The notes under the pieces were generated by a model. It saw only the letters and a list, made by a program, of their open reading frames with translations, had not been told where the DNA came from and did not search any database. Positions 9,722-19,815 of a stretch of DNA of 64,000 bases are shown one piece after another. Origin of the DNA: an uncultured Phycisphaerales bacterium (GTDB lineage: Bacteria > Planctomycetota > Phycisphaerae > Sedimentisphaerales > Anaerobacaceae); the NCBI GenBank assembly GCA_937927975.1, contig CALEZT010000177.1, positions 1 through 64,000 of the forward strand, written 5' to 3'. Both the position numbers and the translations under genes were made by a program. Position 1 is the stretch's first letter. Each line of letters starts with the position of its first letter.

Positions 9722-10684
9722 TCACATCGGCCGGGAGAGGAAGCCGATGGTGGATTCCATGATGCGGGCTTGGAAGGCTTCGTGCCGGGTTTCCTGGCTC
9801 TGGCTTTGGAGGTCGTCGAGGTTGGCCTGGCAGAATCGGCAGCCCAGGACCTTGAGATGAAACTCGACGTACTTGTGCCAGTCGGGCTCCAGGGTCCCGA
9901 GCATATACGCTCCGATGGTGTTGCGTTTGGGGCAACTGAAGCGGTAGTACTCCCACAGGTCGGTCAGCAGCGAATCGGGGATCGGCTCTTCCGTGTCGCG
10001 GGCATCCTGACCGCGATTCGAGGGCGGGACGCCCTCGCCACTTGCCCTGCGGTCTCCGGCCTCCAGCCTGCGGCCGACCTTCTCGCGGATCTGCTTGAGG
10101 TTGCGGTGCTTGATCAACGCGACCGCCTTCTCGTCGAGCCCCATCCTCTTGGCCACGTCCTTGTTGGCGATCTGGCAATAGAAGAGCATTTCGATGATCT
10201 GGAGGTCGCGGAAGTTGAGGTTCTTCTTAAGACCGTCGACGAGATCGGAGAGGGCCTCGGCCAGGACGGTCTTCTGTGTGTCCTGCTGCTCGTCGGCCCG
10301 CGCGTACCAGCTCGCGGTCTGGGCGGGACTCTCGACGACGTCCAGCAGGTCGGAGGAGCCCTCCTCGCGGTCGCTGTCCCAGGCGTCCTGGATCAGGCAC
10401 ACCTTGCGGGCCCCGGCGCTGCGGTAACTGTCGATGATCTTGCGGCGGAGCAGGGCGAAGAGATACGTTTCGAGGTCGCACTCGCCACGGTAGTTCGCGA
10501 TGCTTCGAAGGAAGGCGATAAACGTCTCCTGGACCACGTCCTCCGCGTCGGCGCGCTGGGGCAGCTTGGCGCGGGCGAAGCGCACGAGCCGGCCCTGGTA
10601 GCGACCCACGAAGTCGGCCCACACCTGCCCATCGCCCTGCCGGATACGATCCAGGAAGTATTGTTCACCCTTGGTTACGGCCAT
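9722..10684 (-). CDS. ECF-like RNA polymerase sigma factor with long C-terminal extension
   Basis: Region 2 is seen in ADAEDVVQETFIAFLRSIANYRG followed by a DLETYLFALLRRKIIDSYRS helix. A region 4-like helix-turn-helix (LNFRDLQIIEMLFYCQIANKDVAKRMGLDEKAVALIKHRNLKQI) follows after a longer than usual linker. The 110-residue C-terminal tail contains CRFCQANL, a possible metal-binding pair, and LWEYYRFSCPKRNTIGAYMLG. An insertion around residues 215-232 is encoded by a dispersed repeat. The ATG at 10684 is chosen over GTG at 10690. It lies downstream of the kinase/FHA genes on the same strand, so it may be the output of that phospho-signalling block, though this is inference. Confidence 0.85.
   Translation of the reverse strand: MAVTKGEQYFLDRIRQGDGQVWADFVGRYQGRLVRFARAKLPQRADAEDVVQETFIAFLRSIANYRGECDLETYLFALLRRKIIDSYRSAGARKVCLIQDAWDSDREEGSSDLLDVVESPAQTASWYARADEQQDTQKTVLAEALSDLVDGLKKNLNFRDLQIIEMLFYCQIANKDVAKRMGLDEKAVALIKHRNLKQIREKVGRRLEAGDRRASGEGVPPSNRGQDARDTEEPIPDSLLTDLWEYYRFSCPKRNTIGAYMLGTLEPDWHKYVEFHLKVLGCRFCQANLDDLQSQSQETRHEAFQARIMESTIGFLSRPM
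9991..10039. repeat. Dispersed repeat (cgagggcgggacgccctcg palindrome) inside the sigma factor gene
   Basis: A perfect gagggcg/cgccctc hairpin with flanking ccgtgtcgcgggcatcctg is translated in frame as EGVPPSNRGQDARDTEE. I recognise this peptide as a frequent repeat-derived insert in planctomycete proteins (recollection). It sits in the linker after the DNA-binding region, where an insertion could be tolerated. Confidence 0.6.
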
Positions 10685-10704
10685 CGACACAACCCGCGAA
10701 GCGG

Positions 10705-10792
10705 CATGAGTCCTATGGGTCCCATCCGTCCTATAGGTCCCATAGCACCGATGCGATAGGACACACAGGACTCATGGGACAGATAGGACCGG
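10705..10792. repeat. Imperfect palindromic repeat, family D (tcctatgggtcccat words)
   Basis: The left arm gagtcctatgggtcccatcc and following gtcctataggtcccat pair with the right arm ataggacacacaggactcatgggacagatag. It fills most of the 114-base gap between the sigma factor and the upstream membrane protein gene. It could fold as a long hairpin in the transcript. Confidence 0.75.
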
Positions 10793-10798
10793 CCCGAC

Positions 10799-12256
10799 TC
10801 ACTGCACGATCATCAGGATCGAGACGACGGCGACGATCGCCAGAACCACGCCCGCGATCCTCAGCGACCATTCATAATACCCGCGCGTGGCCATGTTGAG
10901 GAAGAAATAAATCACGCCGATCAGCAGGAGCACGCCAACCGAGGACAGTCCCATATGCGCCCAGGTCATCCGGGTCTCGCGAGACTGGTGCGTCTTGACG
11001 TTGGCCAGTCGGGCCAGCTTCGGGCCGGAGACGTCGATCAGCATCGCCTGCCGCCAGACCTTTCCGGTCGTGGTGTCGAAGCTCTGCACGAAACGGTCCA
11101 CAACGAAACCGCCGTTCAGTACGTCCGTGGTCGAGATCGGCGACCGGCCCAGCTCTGCGAGACTGCGGCCCGTCTGCCTGCCCAGGGCTTCCGTCAAACG
11201 CGACCTGACGTCGTCGAGGGCCTGCTGGTTCGCTTCGCTCTCGCTCGTGCAGCTCCCGCTCGATCGGGCGATGATGAGCGATTCGTTCGGCCTGGCGCTG
11301 GCATAAGCTCCGAAGCCATCGACCCAGGGCTTGTCCACGTAGTCCGCTTCCGCGGTGGTGCGTCTGGCTTCCGTGAAGGCCGTCGCGAGAACTCGGATCT
11401 TATCCCGCGGCAAGACGAAGTCCAACGGTCCTTCCTGCACCCGAATGGCTCCGTCAAAACGGAGAGTCAGGCCCACTTCGCCGGGGTGGATATTCCGCAG
11501 GTCGGCCTCAATCGAGCACCGCACGCCAGGCAGCTCCTGCTCCAGCGAACGCCCGAACGCCGCGATGAGGCTCCGCTCGTTGTTCTCTTGGAAAAGGATC
11601 ACCTTGACCGCCGCGTTCGGATCGCCTGCGACGGTGCGGATAGGGTTCGCCATGCGTCGTCCCAGGGCCTTGGCGGCCGACAGACCGGAGGGATAGACAT
11701 CCGCCTCGAATTCCTGCTCGACGCCCTCCGACCAGATGGGCGACAGGGGCTCGCGTGGAGCCGTGGGGACAGGAGGCACGACCGGGATCGGGCTCCCCTG
11801 AGGCATCCGGATAGTGTCCGATCCGACCGATCTGTCCGGCCACACCTGGATTCTCTCGACGCCATGCTCTGTGACGACTTCCTTCCATTCGCTGTGGATC
11901 ACATCCGCAGTCGGTGCATAACTCGTCCGGTGCGACACGAGCCCTGTGAAGAACAAGCCCACCAGGACCATGACGACCATGGCGATGATCAGCCCGATCC
12001 CAACCTTCGGGGCCTTGGCCAGCAGAACCACCAGCAGAACGAACAGGAACGTCGCCGGCACGACGAACAGCGGAATCGCCTCCTCGTGTCGGAATGCGCC
12101 CGCCGACGCGAATCGCAGGAAGGCCACAGGGGCCAGAAGGAGTAGTCCTCCGATCACCCACGCTCCAGCCTTGGGCGACTTGGCGATCAGAATGATCAGC
12201 AGGACGAAAAGAAACGTCAACGGCACAAGGACCATCGGTAGAATCGAAACGTTCAT
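10799..12256 (-). CDS. Large membrane protein of unknown function next to the kinase
   Basis: The 485-residue protein has three N-terminal hydrophobic helices arranged as a duplicated unit ([21 protein letters not shown] and [21 protein letters not shown]). A soluble domain of about 290 residues follows, then two C-terminal helices (about 430-485). The soluble part contains [40 protein letters not shown] and no motif I can name. Its ATG overlaps the kinase stop (ATGA), so it is translationally coupled to the kinase and is a plausible substrate or partner. I do not recognise the family. Confidence 0.75.
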   Translation of the reverse strand: MNVSILPMVLVPLTFLFVLLIILIAKSPKAGAWVIGGLLLLAPVAFLRFASAGAFRHEEAIPLFVVPATFLFVLLVVLLAKAPKVGIGLIIAMVVMVLVGLFFTGLVSHRTSYAPTADVIHSEWKEVVTEHGVERIQVWPDRSVGSDTIRMPQGSPIPVVPPVPTAPREPLSPIWSEGVEQEFEADVYPSGLSAAKALGRRMANPIRTVAGDPNAAVKVILFQENNERSLIAAFGRSLEQELPGVRCSIEADLRNIHPGEVGLTLRFDGAIRVQEGPLDFVLPRDKIRVLATAFTEARRTTAEADYVDKPWVDGFGAYASARPNESLIIARSSGSCTSESEANQQALDDVRSRLTEALGRQTGRSLAELGRSPISTTDVLNGGFVVDRFVQSFDTTTGKVWRQAMLIDVSGPKLARLANVKTHQSRETRMTWAHMGLSSVGVLLLIGVIYFFLNMATRGYYEWSLRIAGVVLAIVAVVSILMIVQ

Positions 12257-15200
12257 AGGACAACTCCCTGCGGAGGCACCGGCGCAAAGATCGGCGTCCG
12301 CCTTCGCGGCGGCCAGGACATCACGAACACGGAAACCAGCATGATGACCCCGGCGACCATCGCCTCTTCCTGGCTGAACACGCGGAAGAGGGCATCGAGC
12401 GCCGGACTCGTTTGGCCGTATCGAAATAGATTGACGACATTCTGGAGCTCTCCCCGTCCCATCACCTCGCTGCGGAAGAACAGAATCGCCATGAAGAAGC
12501 CCAGCAGCGCCAGCACCGCGCGAAGCAGATGGGCGGGACCGTTCTTGCGCCGACCGACCATGATGAAGATCGCGGCCACGAACAGCAGGAGCCCAAACAA
12601 CAAGGTCCCGACCTGCTCGACGATCCCAGGCCAGGCCTCTCCTACGTCGCTGCGAAGCTCACCCACAATCCACAGGTTCGGCCAGCCCGCTTCCACAATG
12701 CTCGGCACGTGCATCGCAACCGCCAGCCCGATCACGATCGCCAGGAAGGCGAGGATATGCCCGAAGGCCGCGAACAGGCCGCCGATGGGATCGAATGGCT
12801 CATAGAGGGTCGTGCCGCTCGCATAAGACGGCCACGAGGGCATCTGGGCAGCCGCCGGTTGGGCCTGGGGAATCTCGACGGCAGGCTGGACCGCTTGGGC
12901 GGGCATCGCGGGAAATTCCGGCGTCGCCGCCCCGGCCGCCTGAGGCAAAGGCTGCACAGGCATCACGGCGATCTCGCTGGGGTCGCTCCACATCACCAGG
13001 GGCCGACCGTCCTTGTCCGTAAACTGCCCGACCGCGATCAGGATGATGTCGATGAGCTGCCCGATGCCGAACAGACCTCCCGTGAAGAGCCAGAGAATCC
13101 CGGTCCCGATCTTGCCGACGTAGAAACGCTGGAGGCCGCACAGCAGTCCGATCGGGCCGAGCAAGGCCAACAGCAGCGCCGTCAGACGCTTGGCCGGGGA
13201 AATCGCACCCATGGGCGTCGCCTGAGGCAAGTCCGGTTGAGGCTGCGTCTTGGACGCATCTGCGACCCCGAACACCCGCGGCGGGATGAACAACATCACG
13301 AAGAACAGGATCGCGGGGAAGATGATGAAGAACAGCGCGATCGCGGCCTCTTCATTGCGAAGGCGTAGCGTGCCCATCAGGATCGCAGCCGTCAGAATGG
13401 TCAGAATGCAGACCAGCAGCATAGCCGGCCGGACCAGATAGCGGTACCAGCCGGCGAACGTCCGGCGAAACATCATAATGAAGCAGAACAGCGAAAGGAC
13501 CAGGGAATCGATGCCGAAGGCCACCGCGATTCCGAAGTCGTCGCCGCGAAGCCCTGTGCCTGCCAGGATCACGAGGAACAGGCCCAACCCCAGGCTCAGC
13601 AACCAGGCGACCAGCCATATCGTCGGCGTGCTCGGCTTGACGGAACGAACGGCCAGACCGGACCGGACCGACCCCGAGCGGGAACCGGACGGGGCCGCGC
13701 CCCACGGATTTGCAGAAGTCGCTGAACGAACGCCTTGCGGAGGCATGGCGGCCGCATGGGCATTGTTTCTTTCGTGGGTCCGCGACGCAGGGGGAACCGT
13801 CACGACCTGGCCCCAGAGGCTTTGCGTCTGAACTACCAGCACAATGCCGGCCAGAGTGCAGGCGATGACCACGGGATTCAGACCGAAGATGCCGCCGGAC
13901 ACGAGACCGAGAAATCCCACCAACACCGACCATCCCAGTACGACCCGTTTGGGCCGTCGCGGGTCGGTGGCTTTCTCCCAATCCACAAGCAGCATCGGCA
14001 GCCCCAGGGCCAGAGCCCGGTTGAACCACCAGCCCAAGAACAAGGGCATTCCCCGCCCAAAGCCCCACCGGCTTCCGAGGGACGGAACGTCCAGGACCCC
14101 GGCCATAATGCTTCCGACGATCGCGGCGGCAATGGATGCGGTGACGATGGTGCCGAACTTGCCCATCCCCTGTCGCTCGGCGTCGAGCGCGGCCCACCAC
14201 TTCTGAAGGAATTGCGAGATGATGTTGGAGGCGATGCCGATCATGACGAAGGCGATCGCCGCGATCTTGAGCATGCCCTCCCCTTCTTCGCCGCCGCCTC
14301 CGCTGAGGAAGCCCGCGCCGAAGGCCGCCGCTGCCATGGTGATCAGAGCCAGCTTGTGTCGCTGCTTCGAGCTGAGCGGGTCGGCGACAGTCGTGCGGCG
14401 AGTCTGAGCCATCTGGTGGGCCCGCTCCTTGACCGTCTTGAATTTCTCCGCCATCTGCTTGCCGAAAGACTCGGCCTTCTTGGCGAACTGCTCGGCCTTC
14501 TTGCCGATCTCTTTGCTGAAGTCGCTGTCGGCCGAGGGACGAGGTTGAGCCGCTCCCTGCGCCGGGGCTCCTCGCATCTTCTGGGCGATGTGCTCGGCCA
14601 CGACCGAGAGATCTTCCGGCGCAAACTGCGATACGCTGTTGCGGACGTGCTCGGTGCCGAAGACGTCCTCGACCATCGCCTGGACGCTCTGGTATCGCTC
14701 GGCCGGGTCCTTGGCGAGGGCACGCGTAATCACGCGGGCGAACGGCTCCTCGATGTTCGTCAGGTCCGGCGTGGCGGTCATGTGCTTCATCAGGATCTCG
14801 GCGGGACTGGCCCCCAGGAACGGGACCTGACCCGTGAGCATCTCATAGAGCAGCACGCCGAGGGCGTAGATGTCGATGCTCCGGTCATACCGGCCCGCGC
14901 CGATCTCAGGCGCCATGTAATGGACCGTGCCGACCGTGATGGTGTGGCTGCAATGATGGCTGGTGCTGATCGCCTTGGTCAGGCCGTAATCGCCGATCTT
15001 GACGTAGCCGTTCTCGTAGAAGATATTGCCCGGCTTGAGGTCGCGGTGCACGATGCCGCACTCGTGGAGAAACGAGAGCCCCTTGCCGATCTCGCGGAGG
15101 AAGAAGGCCGCCTTCTGCGAGCCCAGCCCGCCGGGCGATTCCTTCAAGAGGTCCGCCAGCGAAGGACCCGAGACGTATTCCATGATCACGAAGGGTTTGC

Positions 15201-15438
15201 CCTGGTCGTTGTGCTTGACGTCAAAGACGGTCACCAGGTGCGGGCTCTTGAGGTTCATGCACTGGCTGATGCCTCGCAGCTCGATCTGTTCGTAGCTCTG
15301 CACCACCTTCAGCGCGACCTGTCGGCCGCTGTCGCTGACGGCATAGTAGACCTCGCCGAAACCGCCCCGCCCCGCCGCTCGCTGGATCGTATAGCCTTCG
15401 AGCGGCCGATCTCCATATTTGTATTGGTACGTGTCCAT
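12253..15438 (-). CDS. Serine/threonine protein kinase with TM2 domain and multiple membrane helices
   Basis: Residues 12-280 form a Hanks-type kinase: glycine loop GRGGFGEVY (23-31), VALK with catalytic K44, HRDLKPGN (D133), and DYG (150-152) in place of DFG. A coiled, K/E-rich region near 290-370 leads into about ten membrane helices. Within these lies a TM2 domain ([33 protein letters not shown]). Kinases of this kind phosphorylate proteins read by FHA domains, and an FHA gene lies just upstream. The start is the ATG at 15438 before DTYQYKYG; the longer frame upstream overlaps the FHA gene and is a shadow. DYG suggests altered but not dead activity. Confidence 0.92.
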   Translation of the reverse strand: MDTYQYKYGDRPLEGYTIQRAAGRGGFGEVYYAVSDSGRQVALKVVQSYEQIELRGISQCMNLKSPHLVTVFDVKHNDQGKPFVIMEYVSGPSLADLLKESPGGLGSQKAAFFLREIGKGLSFLHECGIVHRDLKPGNIFYENGYVKIGDYGLTKAISTSHHCSHTITVGTVHYMAPEIGAGRYDRSIDIYALGVLLYEMLTGQVPFLGASPAEILMKHMTATPDLTNIEEPFARVITRALAKDPAERYQSVQAMVEDVFGTEHVRNSVSQFAPEDLSVVAEHIAQKMRGAPAQGAAQPRPSADSDFSKEIGKKAEQFAKKAESFGKQMAEKFKTVKERAHQMAQTRRTTVADPLSSKQRHKLALITMAAAAFGAGFLSGGGGEEGEGMLKIAAIAFVMIGIASNIISQFLQKWWAALDAERQGMGKFGTIVTASIAAAIVGSIMAGVLDVPSLGSRWGFGRGMPLFLGWWFNRALALGLPMLLVDWEKATDPRRPKRVVLGWSVLVGFLGLVSGGIFGLNPVVIACTLAGIVLVVQTQSLWGQVVTVPPASRTHERNNAHAAAMPPQGVRSATSANPWGAAPSGSRSGSVRSGLAVRSVKPSTPTIWLVAWLLSLGLGLFLVILAGTGLRGDDFGIAVAFGIDSLVLSLFCFIMMFRRTFAGWYRYLVRPAMLLVCILTILTAAILMGTLRLRNEEAAIALFFIIFPAILFFVMLFIPPRVFGVADASKTQPQPDLPQATPMGAISPAKRLTALLLALLGPIGLLCGLQRFYVGKIGTGILWLFTGGLFGIGQLIDIILIAVGQFTDKDGRPLVMWSDPSEIAVMPVQPLPQAAGAATPEFPAMPAQAVQPAVEIPQAQPAAAQMPSWPSYASGTTLYEPFDPIGGLFAAFGHILAFLAIVIGLAVAMHVPSIVEAGWPNLWIVGELRSDVGEAWPGIVEQVGTLLFGLLLFVAAIFIMVGRRKNGPAHLLRAVLALLGFFMAILFFRSEVMGRGELQNVVNLFRYGQTSPALDALFRVFSQEEAMVAGVIMLVSVFVMSWPPRRRTPIFAPVPPQGVVL

Positions 15439-15473
15439 GGGTTTCTTCGCCGGATAAGAGTCACACGTCGGGT

Positions 15474-17075
15474 TTACGCTTCGAGTCTGGCCACCACCAT
15501 CGAGAGCTTGCCGATCTCGACGGGCTTGCCCACGGCCAGGCCCACGCTCGGGTCGAAACTGCGCCCGTCCACCAGTATACTGTCCTTGGCTCGGCAAAGC
15601 AGCCGGCCGTTTTGTGCAAAGAGCGCGACCGGGTCTTTCACCTGGTCGGTGCTGATGTGGTTGTTCGTATACGGCCCGACCAGAATGTCGCGGTCCATCA
15701 GGACCACCTGGCGGATGTCGGGCCGGTTCAGGCGCGCGCCGGAGATCGTCAGCAGCGCGGTCATGCTGGCAGGATTGGGCAGATGGAACCGCAGAACGCA
15801 CCTTGGCGACAGGGTGATTCGGTCGCCGTCGCGGAGCATCGCCTCGCCCACCGACGTGCCGTTCACGTCGATCGGCGTCTGCGACCGCACGAAGTAGTCC
15901 TCGTCCACCCGCTCGATCAGGACCGCGGGCGTATTCGGATCGGTCATCAGGCCCAGCATCGGACGAGCCGAGGAGCTGATCGGACCGATCGTGACCCGCG
16001 GCTCCCGGAAGACCAGGAAGCTGCCCACGCCGTCGATCTGCATCACAAACTTCGACGGCAGAGAGTCGCCGCCCTGGTTCGGCATCGCTCGTTCCTGCAT
16101 CCATCTTTCCGGTTCAACGTGATTCACGGACGCCACCGCGGCGTCCGCCTCTGGACTGCTCGGTCCCATGATCGGGGCCGCATCCGCCAGCGTCAAGCCC
16201 AAAGGGCCCGCATCCAGTTCTTCATACGCCTCCGCGGCCCGCTTGATTTCGGAAATCGCCGAATCCAGCCACGCAGCCGACGGGCACACCAGCTTGACCT
16301 TGCGAAGCAGAGGCAGTGCGTCGCCCGGTTTGCCCGCTGCAACGTACAACGCCGCCTGGCGGCACCGGGCCAACGTTTCGACCAGCTCGGCGAGTTGGGC
16401 CCCGTCTTTGCCGATCGGAGCGAGCCGCTGCACAAAAGCCTGGGCTCTGTCGACGCGCCCTTGCTCCAGGTCCGAGCGGATCCGCTCGATGGTTCGAGTC
16501 TTGATTTTGCCCAGCAGTTCGCCGGCCTGGCCGTTCTTGCTCTGGCCCAGGCCGCTGGACCGCACGATTTCCATCGCCTCTTCGAGGTCCCCGCGATCGA
16601 GGGCCATCTCGGCCTTGGCGACCGCGTCGTCGGTCTTGAGCCGGGCCGCCGCCAGTTCCTGCCGGACCAACTGGGCCCGACCGTCGCCGGCGGAGGCTTC
16701 GTCGAGGATGCGTCCGCCGACCGAGAGCCAGCCGTCTTCGATGTGCCGCTTGGCCTCCGCGACCTTCATCGCCTGCTGGTGGCATTCCTGCTGATTCTTC
16801 GTCATGGCCTCGCAGATCGCGGTGCGAAGCTGGGCGACGTCGGACATCGTGCCGCCCAGCTTCTCCGCTTTGTTGCAGTCCAGCAGAGCCGCTTGGAACC
16901 GATTGGCCGCCAGGTGCTCCTGCCCTCGTCGAACGATCTCGCGGGCCAGTCGGCCGATGAGCCGCTGGCCGTACCGGTGGGATCGAACGTCGTTCGCCTG
17001 GGCGATCTCGAAGGCTTCATCCAGCCGGCCGTCGGCCAACGCACACTCAGCTTGTCGGATTCGCAGGATTAACAC
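15474..17075 (-). CDS. FHA-domain protein with N-terminal helical repeats
   Basis: The first 300 residues are helical with TPR-like spacing ([49 protein letters not shown]). The C-terminal 200 residues include an FHA-like beta sandwich ([16 protein letters not shown]...[25 protein letters not shown]...[22 protein letters not shown]), and a second related segment follows ([13 protein letters not shown]...[10 protein letters not shown]). FHA domains bind phosphothreonine peptides, so this is the likely reader of the kinase encoded 35 bases downstream. The start appears to be GTG at 17075. The gap upstream is filled by a family C repeat. Confidence 0.88.
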   Translation of the reverse strand: MLILRIRQAECALADGRLDEAFEIAQANDVRSHRYGQRLIGRLAREIVRRGQEHLAANRFQAALLDCNKAEKLGGTMSDVAQLRTAICEAMTKNQQECHQQAMKVAEAKRHIEDGWLSVGGRILDEASAGDGRAQLVRQELAAARLKTDDAVAKAEMALDRGDLEEAMEIVRSSGLGQSKNGQAGELLGKIKTRTIERIRSDLEQGRVDRAQAFVQRLAPIGKDGAQLAELVETLARCRQAALYVAAGKPGDALPLLRKVKLVCPSAAWLDSAISEIKRAAEAYEELDAGPLGLTLADAAPIMGPSSPEADAAVASVNHVEPERWMQERAMPNQGGDSLPSKFVMQIDGVGSFLVFREPRVTIGPISSSARPMLGLMTDPNTPAVLIERVDEDYFVRSQTPIDVNGTSVGEAMLRDGDRITLSPRCVLRFHLPNPASMTALLTISGARLNRPDIRQVVLMDRDILVGPYTNNHISTDQVKDPVALFAQNGRLLCRAKDSILVDGRSFDPSVGLAVGKPVEIGKLSMVVARLEA

Positions 17076-17082
17076 GGCCAGA

Positions 17083-17128
17083 CCCTCGGAATTTACTATT
17101 TACGATTTGCTATTTGCTATCGCGAATC
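17083..17128. repeat. AT-rich word repeat, family C (tttactatttgctatttgc)
   Basis: Repeated words of the type ttactatttacgatttgctatttgctat stand out against the GC-rich surroundings. The same words recur at about 41786-41908, where they form two opposed arms. It lies between the coiled-coil protein and FHA genes. Confidence 0.6.
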
Positions 17129-17129
17129 A

Positions 17130-17975
17130 TCAATTCGACATCGGGGGCTCCGGCGGCGCGACCCTCGTCGCCACGGTTGGCTCGTTGGTCCGGGTCTTGA
17201 AGTAATCGTCGACCTGGGCGACCAGATCCGTCTCAGCGACCGTATCGACCTCGTTCACAGGGATGGCCTCGACGAACTTGCTCTCGTGAGCCAGGACTCG
17301 CTCGGCCACGTCCAGACGCTTCTGAATGTCGCTGATGAGTTTCTGAGTCTGGGCCAGCTTGCTGCTTTCGACCTGGAACTGCGAGCCCGTCGCGGCGGCC
17401 TGAAGGGTCCGGTACTGGCCGGCCAGAGCCTCGATACGATCCTCGAGGATGCGTTTCTGGCTCTTGGTCTTCTCCAGCATCTGCATGGCCGCGGCCAGGG
17501 ACTTCTCGCGGGTATCCAGCAGCTTGACCCGGCTGGCCAGAACGACCTCGCTCTCCTTGAACCGCTCGAACCGCGCCGCCAGATCTTCCTTCACCTCACT
17601 GCGTCCATAGCTCCTGCCCGCGAAGGAGTACTCGACCCGCGGCTGCTCCAGCGCGACCCGCAGGGTCTTGATCTTGTTCTCTTCATCCTTGAGAGCCGCC
17701 TGGCCCTTGGCGATCTCGCCCTTGAGGGCCGCCACTTCGACTTCTTCCTGCGCGATCAGACGGATGTTGGCGTGCATCTCGGGAATGATCTCCTCGACCA
17801 TGTCCCGGGCCCGTCGAAGCTCGAACTCGACGGGAACCGAGTCCTTTACCGCGGTCCGCACGCCCCGGGCCGAACTCTTCACGTAGCTGACGGCGTCTTT
17901 GCCGAACAGCATGCCGCCCACCAAACCCAGCCCAACCAAACCCATCACGCCCCATTTCACCGATCTGAGAATCAT
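17130..17975 (-). CDS. Membrane-anchored coiled-coil protein (PspA-like in outline)
   Basis: One N-terminal helix (VMGLVGLGLVGGMLFG) is followed by a long predicted coiled coil (about 55-250, heptad-rich in E, K, L and A) and a short proline-rich tail. The 281-residue length and the position in front of FHA, kinase and sigma genes fit planctomycete stress-signalling blocks, but no catalytic motif is present. AAGGAG lies seven bases before the ATG, a strong ribosome site that fixes the start. It may be a structural or tethering part of the kinase complex; that is inference. Confidence 0.8.
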   Translation of the reverse strand: MILRSVKWGVMGLVGLGLVGGMLFGKDAVSYVKSSARGVRTAVKDSVPVEFELRRARDMVEEIIPEMHANIRLIAQEEVEVAALKGEIAKGQAALKDEENKIKTLRVALEQPRVEYSFAGRSYGRSEVKEDLAARFERFKESEVVLASRVKLLDTREKSLAAAMQMLEKTKSQKRILEDRIEALAGQYRTLQAAATGSQFQVESSKLAQTQKLISDIQKRLDVAERVLAHESKFVEAIPVNEVDTVAETDLVAQVDDYFKTRTNEPTVATRVAPPEPPMSN

Positions 17976-18023
17976 AGTCGTGCTCCTTTAATCCAAGCAA
18001 CCTGACATTGGTTTCGTTCAGCC

Positions 18024-18053
18024 GTAATACCGGCCACATCAGGTTGGTCGCAA
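18024..18053 (-). promoter_or_regulatory. Possible promoter (TTGCGA-18-TATTAC) for the coiled-coil/FHA/kinase block
   Basis: On the minus strand TTGCGA (18053-18048) and TATTAC (18029-18024) are 18 bases apart, about 50 bases before the gene start at 17975. The match is moderate. Confidence 0.4.
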
Positions 18054-18054
18054 G

Positions 18055-18369
18055 CCGGGAGCATTTATTGCAGCCCCCGCCCCGCAAGTCGTCGCAAAAA
18101 CCCCATTCTCGGACCCCACAGAAGCACCGATCGCCCCAGCGTCAACAAGGTCAACCCGGTCAATAAGGTCCAACTGGCGTCCCAAACGCCCTCTTCCCCC
18201 TAAACCCCTGCGACTAAACCACTTACGCAATCAACTATAAGCGGCCGAATCCTACCGAAGCCCAGCCCCGCTCGGCAAAATGGACGTCCCTCTTTCCTTC
18301 ACCGCCCCGATGCGGTAGCATTCCCTCCTGTCCGATCGAAACCCGGAATCGCAGGAAGGAAGAAAGCCC
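18055..18369. other. Non-coding divergent region with a tandem-word repeat
   Basis: No gene is seen on either strand. At 18139-18178 the words gtcaacaaggtcaacccggtcaataaggtc form a short tandem repeat. The region lies between the divergent coiled-coil and reductase genes and must carry both promoters. Purine-rich ggaaggaag directly precedes the reductase start. Confidence 0.5.
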
Positions 18370-18945
18370 ATGAAAGTAGTCGCATTCAACGGCAGCGCCC
18401 GCAAAGACGGCAACACCGCCATTCTGGTCCGGCGGGTCTTCGCCGAGTTGGAAAAGGAAGGCATCGAAACGGAACTGGTCCAGTTCGCAGGCCAGACGAT
18501 CCGCGGCTGCATCGCCTGCCGCGGGTGCTTCAAGAACAAAGACCAGCGGTGCGTGGTCGCGACCGACATCGTCAACGACTGCATCGCCAAGATGGTGGCG
18601 GCCGACGGGATCATCCTGGCCTCGCCCACCTACTTCGCGGACGTCAGCGCCGAGATGAAGGCCCTGATCGACCGGGCCGGCTACGTCGCCAAGGCCAACG
18701 CGGAAATGTTCCGCCGCAAGGTCGGCGCCGCGATCGTGGCGGTCCGCCGGGGCGGCGAGATCCACGCCTTCGACTCGATGAACCACTTCTTCCTCATCAG
18801 CCAGATGATCATCCCCGGCTCATGCTACTGGAACATGGGCTTCGGCCTGAACCAAGGCGAAGTCGAGCAGGACGAAGAAGGCCAGCGAACCATGCAACTC
18901 CTCGGTCAAAACATGGCCTGGCTGCTAAAGAAGATCAACGCATAA
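18370..18945 (+). CDS. NAD(P)H-dependent FMN reductase / flavodoxin-like oxidoreductase
   Basis: The protein opens with [16 protein letters not shown], the FMN phosphate-binding loop (GSxRxxGNT) of the iron-sulphur flavoprotein/NADPH-dependent FMN reductase family. [15 protein letters not shown] contains four cysteines in the place where related iron-sulphur flavoproteins hold their cluster. [19 protein letters not shown] matches the second flavin-binding loop. At 191 residues it is full length. It probably moves electrons from NAD(P)H to quinones or small acceptors; the natural substrate is unknown. GGAAGGAAG lies just upstream of the ATG. Confidence 0.9.
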   Translation: MKVVAFNGSARKDGNTAILVRRVFAELEKEGIETELVQFAGQTIRGCIACRGCFKNKDQRCVVATDIVNDCIAKMVAADGIILASPTYFADVSAEMKALIDRAGYVAKANAEMFRRKVGAAIVAVRRGGEIHAFDSMNHFFLISQMIIPGSCYWNMGFGLNQGEVEQDEEGQRTMQLLGQNMAWLLKKINA

Positions 18946-18955
18946 CCCCGGGCCT

Positions 18956-19303
18956 TCATAGCAGGCGGACCCCCTCTTGCATGATCTGGCGGGCGAAGCT
19001 GCTGTCGGTCTCGACGAATCTCCGATGCATGGGCTTGGTGTGCACGAGCAGATCGATGGCGTACTGAGTTCTCAAATCCAGGATCCGGTTCGAAACCGTG
19101 CGGACAACATCCCGTTTCTCTCGCTAGGTGGCTGGCAGAAAATCATCCTGCGTCACGACGTAGAGATCGATGTCGCTGTCTTCCGTCGGCTGTCCCCAGG
19201 CATAGGACCCGAAGAGAATCACCGCCTCCGGGCACAAAGGCGCCAGGGCGTCCTTGATCCGTCTCTCCAGGCGATCCGAAAGCTTGGTCGTGTTCGCAGT
19301 CAT
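18956..19303 (-). pseudogene. MNT-type nucleotidyltransferase with an in-frame TAG
   Basis: Translating the minus strand gives MTANTTKLSDRLERRIKDAL, then the catalytic signature LFGSYAWGQPTEDSDIDLYV (GSx8-10SDID). After codon 59 an in-frame TAG at 19126-19124 interrupts the frame. The same frame then runs on for 55 more residues (DVVRTVSNRILDLRTQYAID ... DSSFARQIMQEGVRLL) to a proper TGA. Both halves fit the minimal nucleotidyltransferase family that often pairs with HEPN proteins in toxin-antitoxin loci. The likely reading is a single nonsense mutation; a sequencing error or stop readthrough is possible. No HEPN partner is seen beside it. Confidence 0.8.
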
Positions 19304-19381
19304 AGGAGCATTCTATCGACGCAACACGGCCGTGCCAAGGGCATGAAACCGTGCCACTCAGGCTCCCTCGTTCTCGCGGAT

Positions 19382-19687
19382 TTACTGCTCGATTTCATCA
19401 CGATACGCGCGATAGTACGCCCAGGCGTTCGCGAGATCCTCAGCTCGCAGGGTCGGATACGACCGAAGCATATCGGCTTCGCTTATGCCCATCTGCCGGG
19501 CCCGAACCAGGACCCAGACGGGAATGCGGGTGCGAACGATGCACGCCTCCCCGCCGCAGACGTCGGGCCGACTCTCGATGCCGGGAAAAGCATCCCCCAG
19601 GTCCTGCACGATCCGCTGGAGAAGCTGTGCCTTCTCCGCCCTCGTCATCTCGCACAGCAGTCTTTCAGCCTCTTGAACCGTATCCAT
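19382..19687 (-). CDS. DUF433 protein (antitoxin-like), probably shortened at the C-terminus
   Basis: The core DVCGGEACIVRTRIPVWVLV and YPTLRAEDLANAWAYYRAYRDEIEQ is the DUF433 signature, a small DNA-binding family often paired with a DUF5615 PIN-like toxin. No such partner follows here. After the stop TAA (19384-19382) the same frame continues as IRENEGA then TGA (19360-19358). DUF433 proteins commonly end in a similar acidic ENE-type tail, so the TAA may be a recent nonsense change removing seven residues. The conserved fold is otherwise complete, so the protein may still work. Confidence 0.78.
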   Translation of the reverse strand: MDTVQEAERLLCEMTRAEKAQLLQRIVQDLGDAFPGIESRPDVCGGEACIVRTRIPVWVLVRARQMGISEADMLRSYPTLRAEDLANAWAYYRAYRDEIEQ

Positions 19688-19815
19688 ACTGGACCATTAT
19701 GCACCCGCCCAGCGGCGACTCAAGGAACAAAGAAGGAAGGCACGAAGGGGGGCATCATCCGTATTCCGGCTGGAGATTGAGTACACCGCGAAGACGAAAC
19801 CCGGCGGCAGATGGT

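Noticed and set aside
13735..15897. A 720-residue plus-strand frame opposite the kinase gene
   Set aside because: Same reason: it mirrors the kinase and membrane coding sequence and has no recognisable motif or start signal.
15439..16104. N-terminal extension of the kinase frame by 222 residues
   Set aside because: It overlaps the FHA gene in another frame and its sequence is low-complexity; the kinase fold begins right after ATG 15438.
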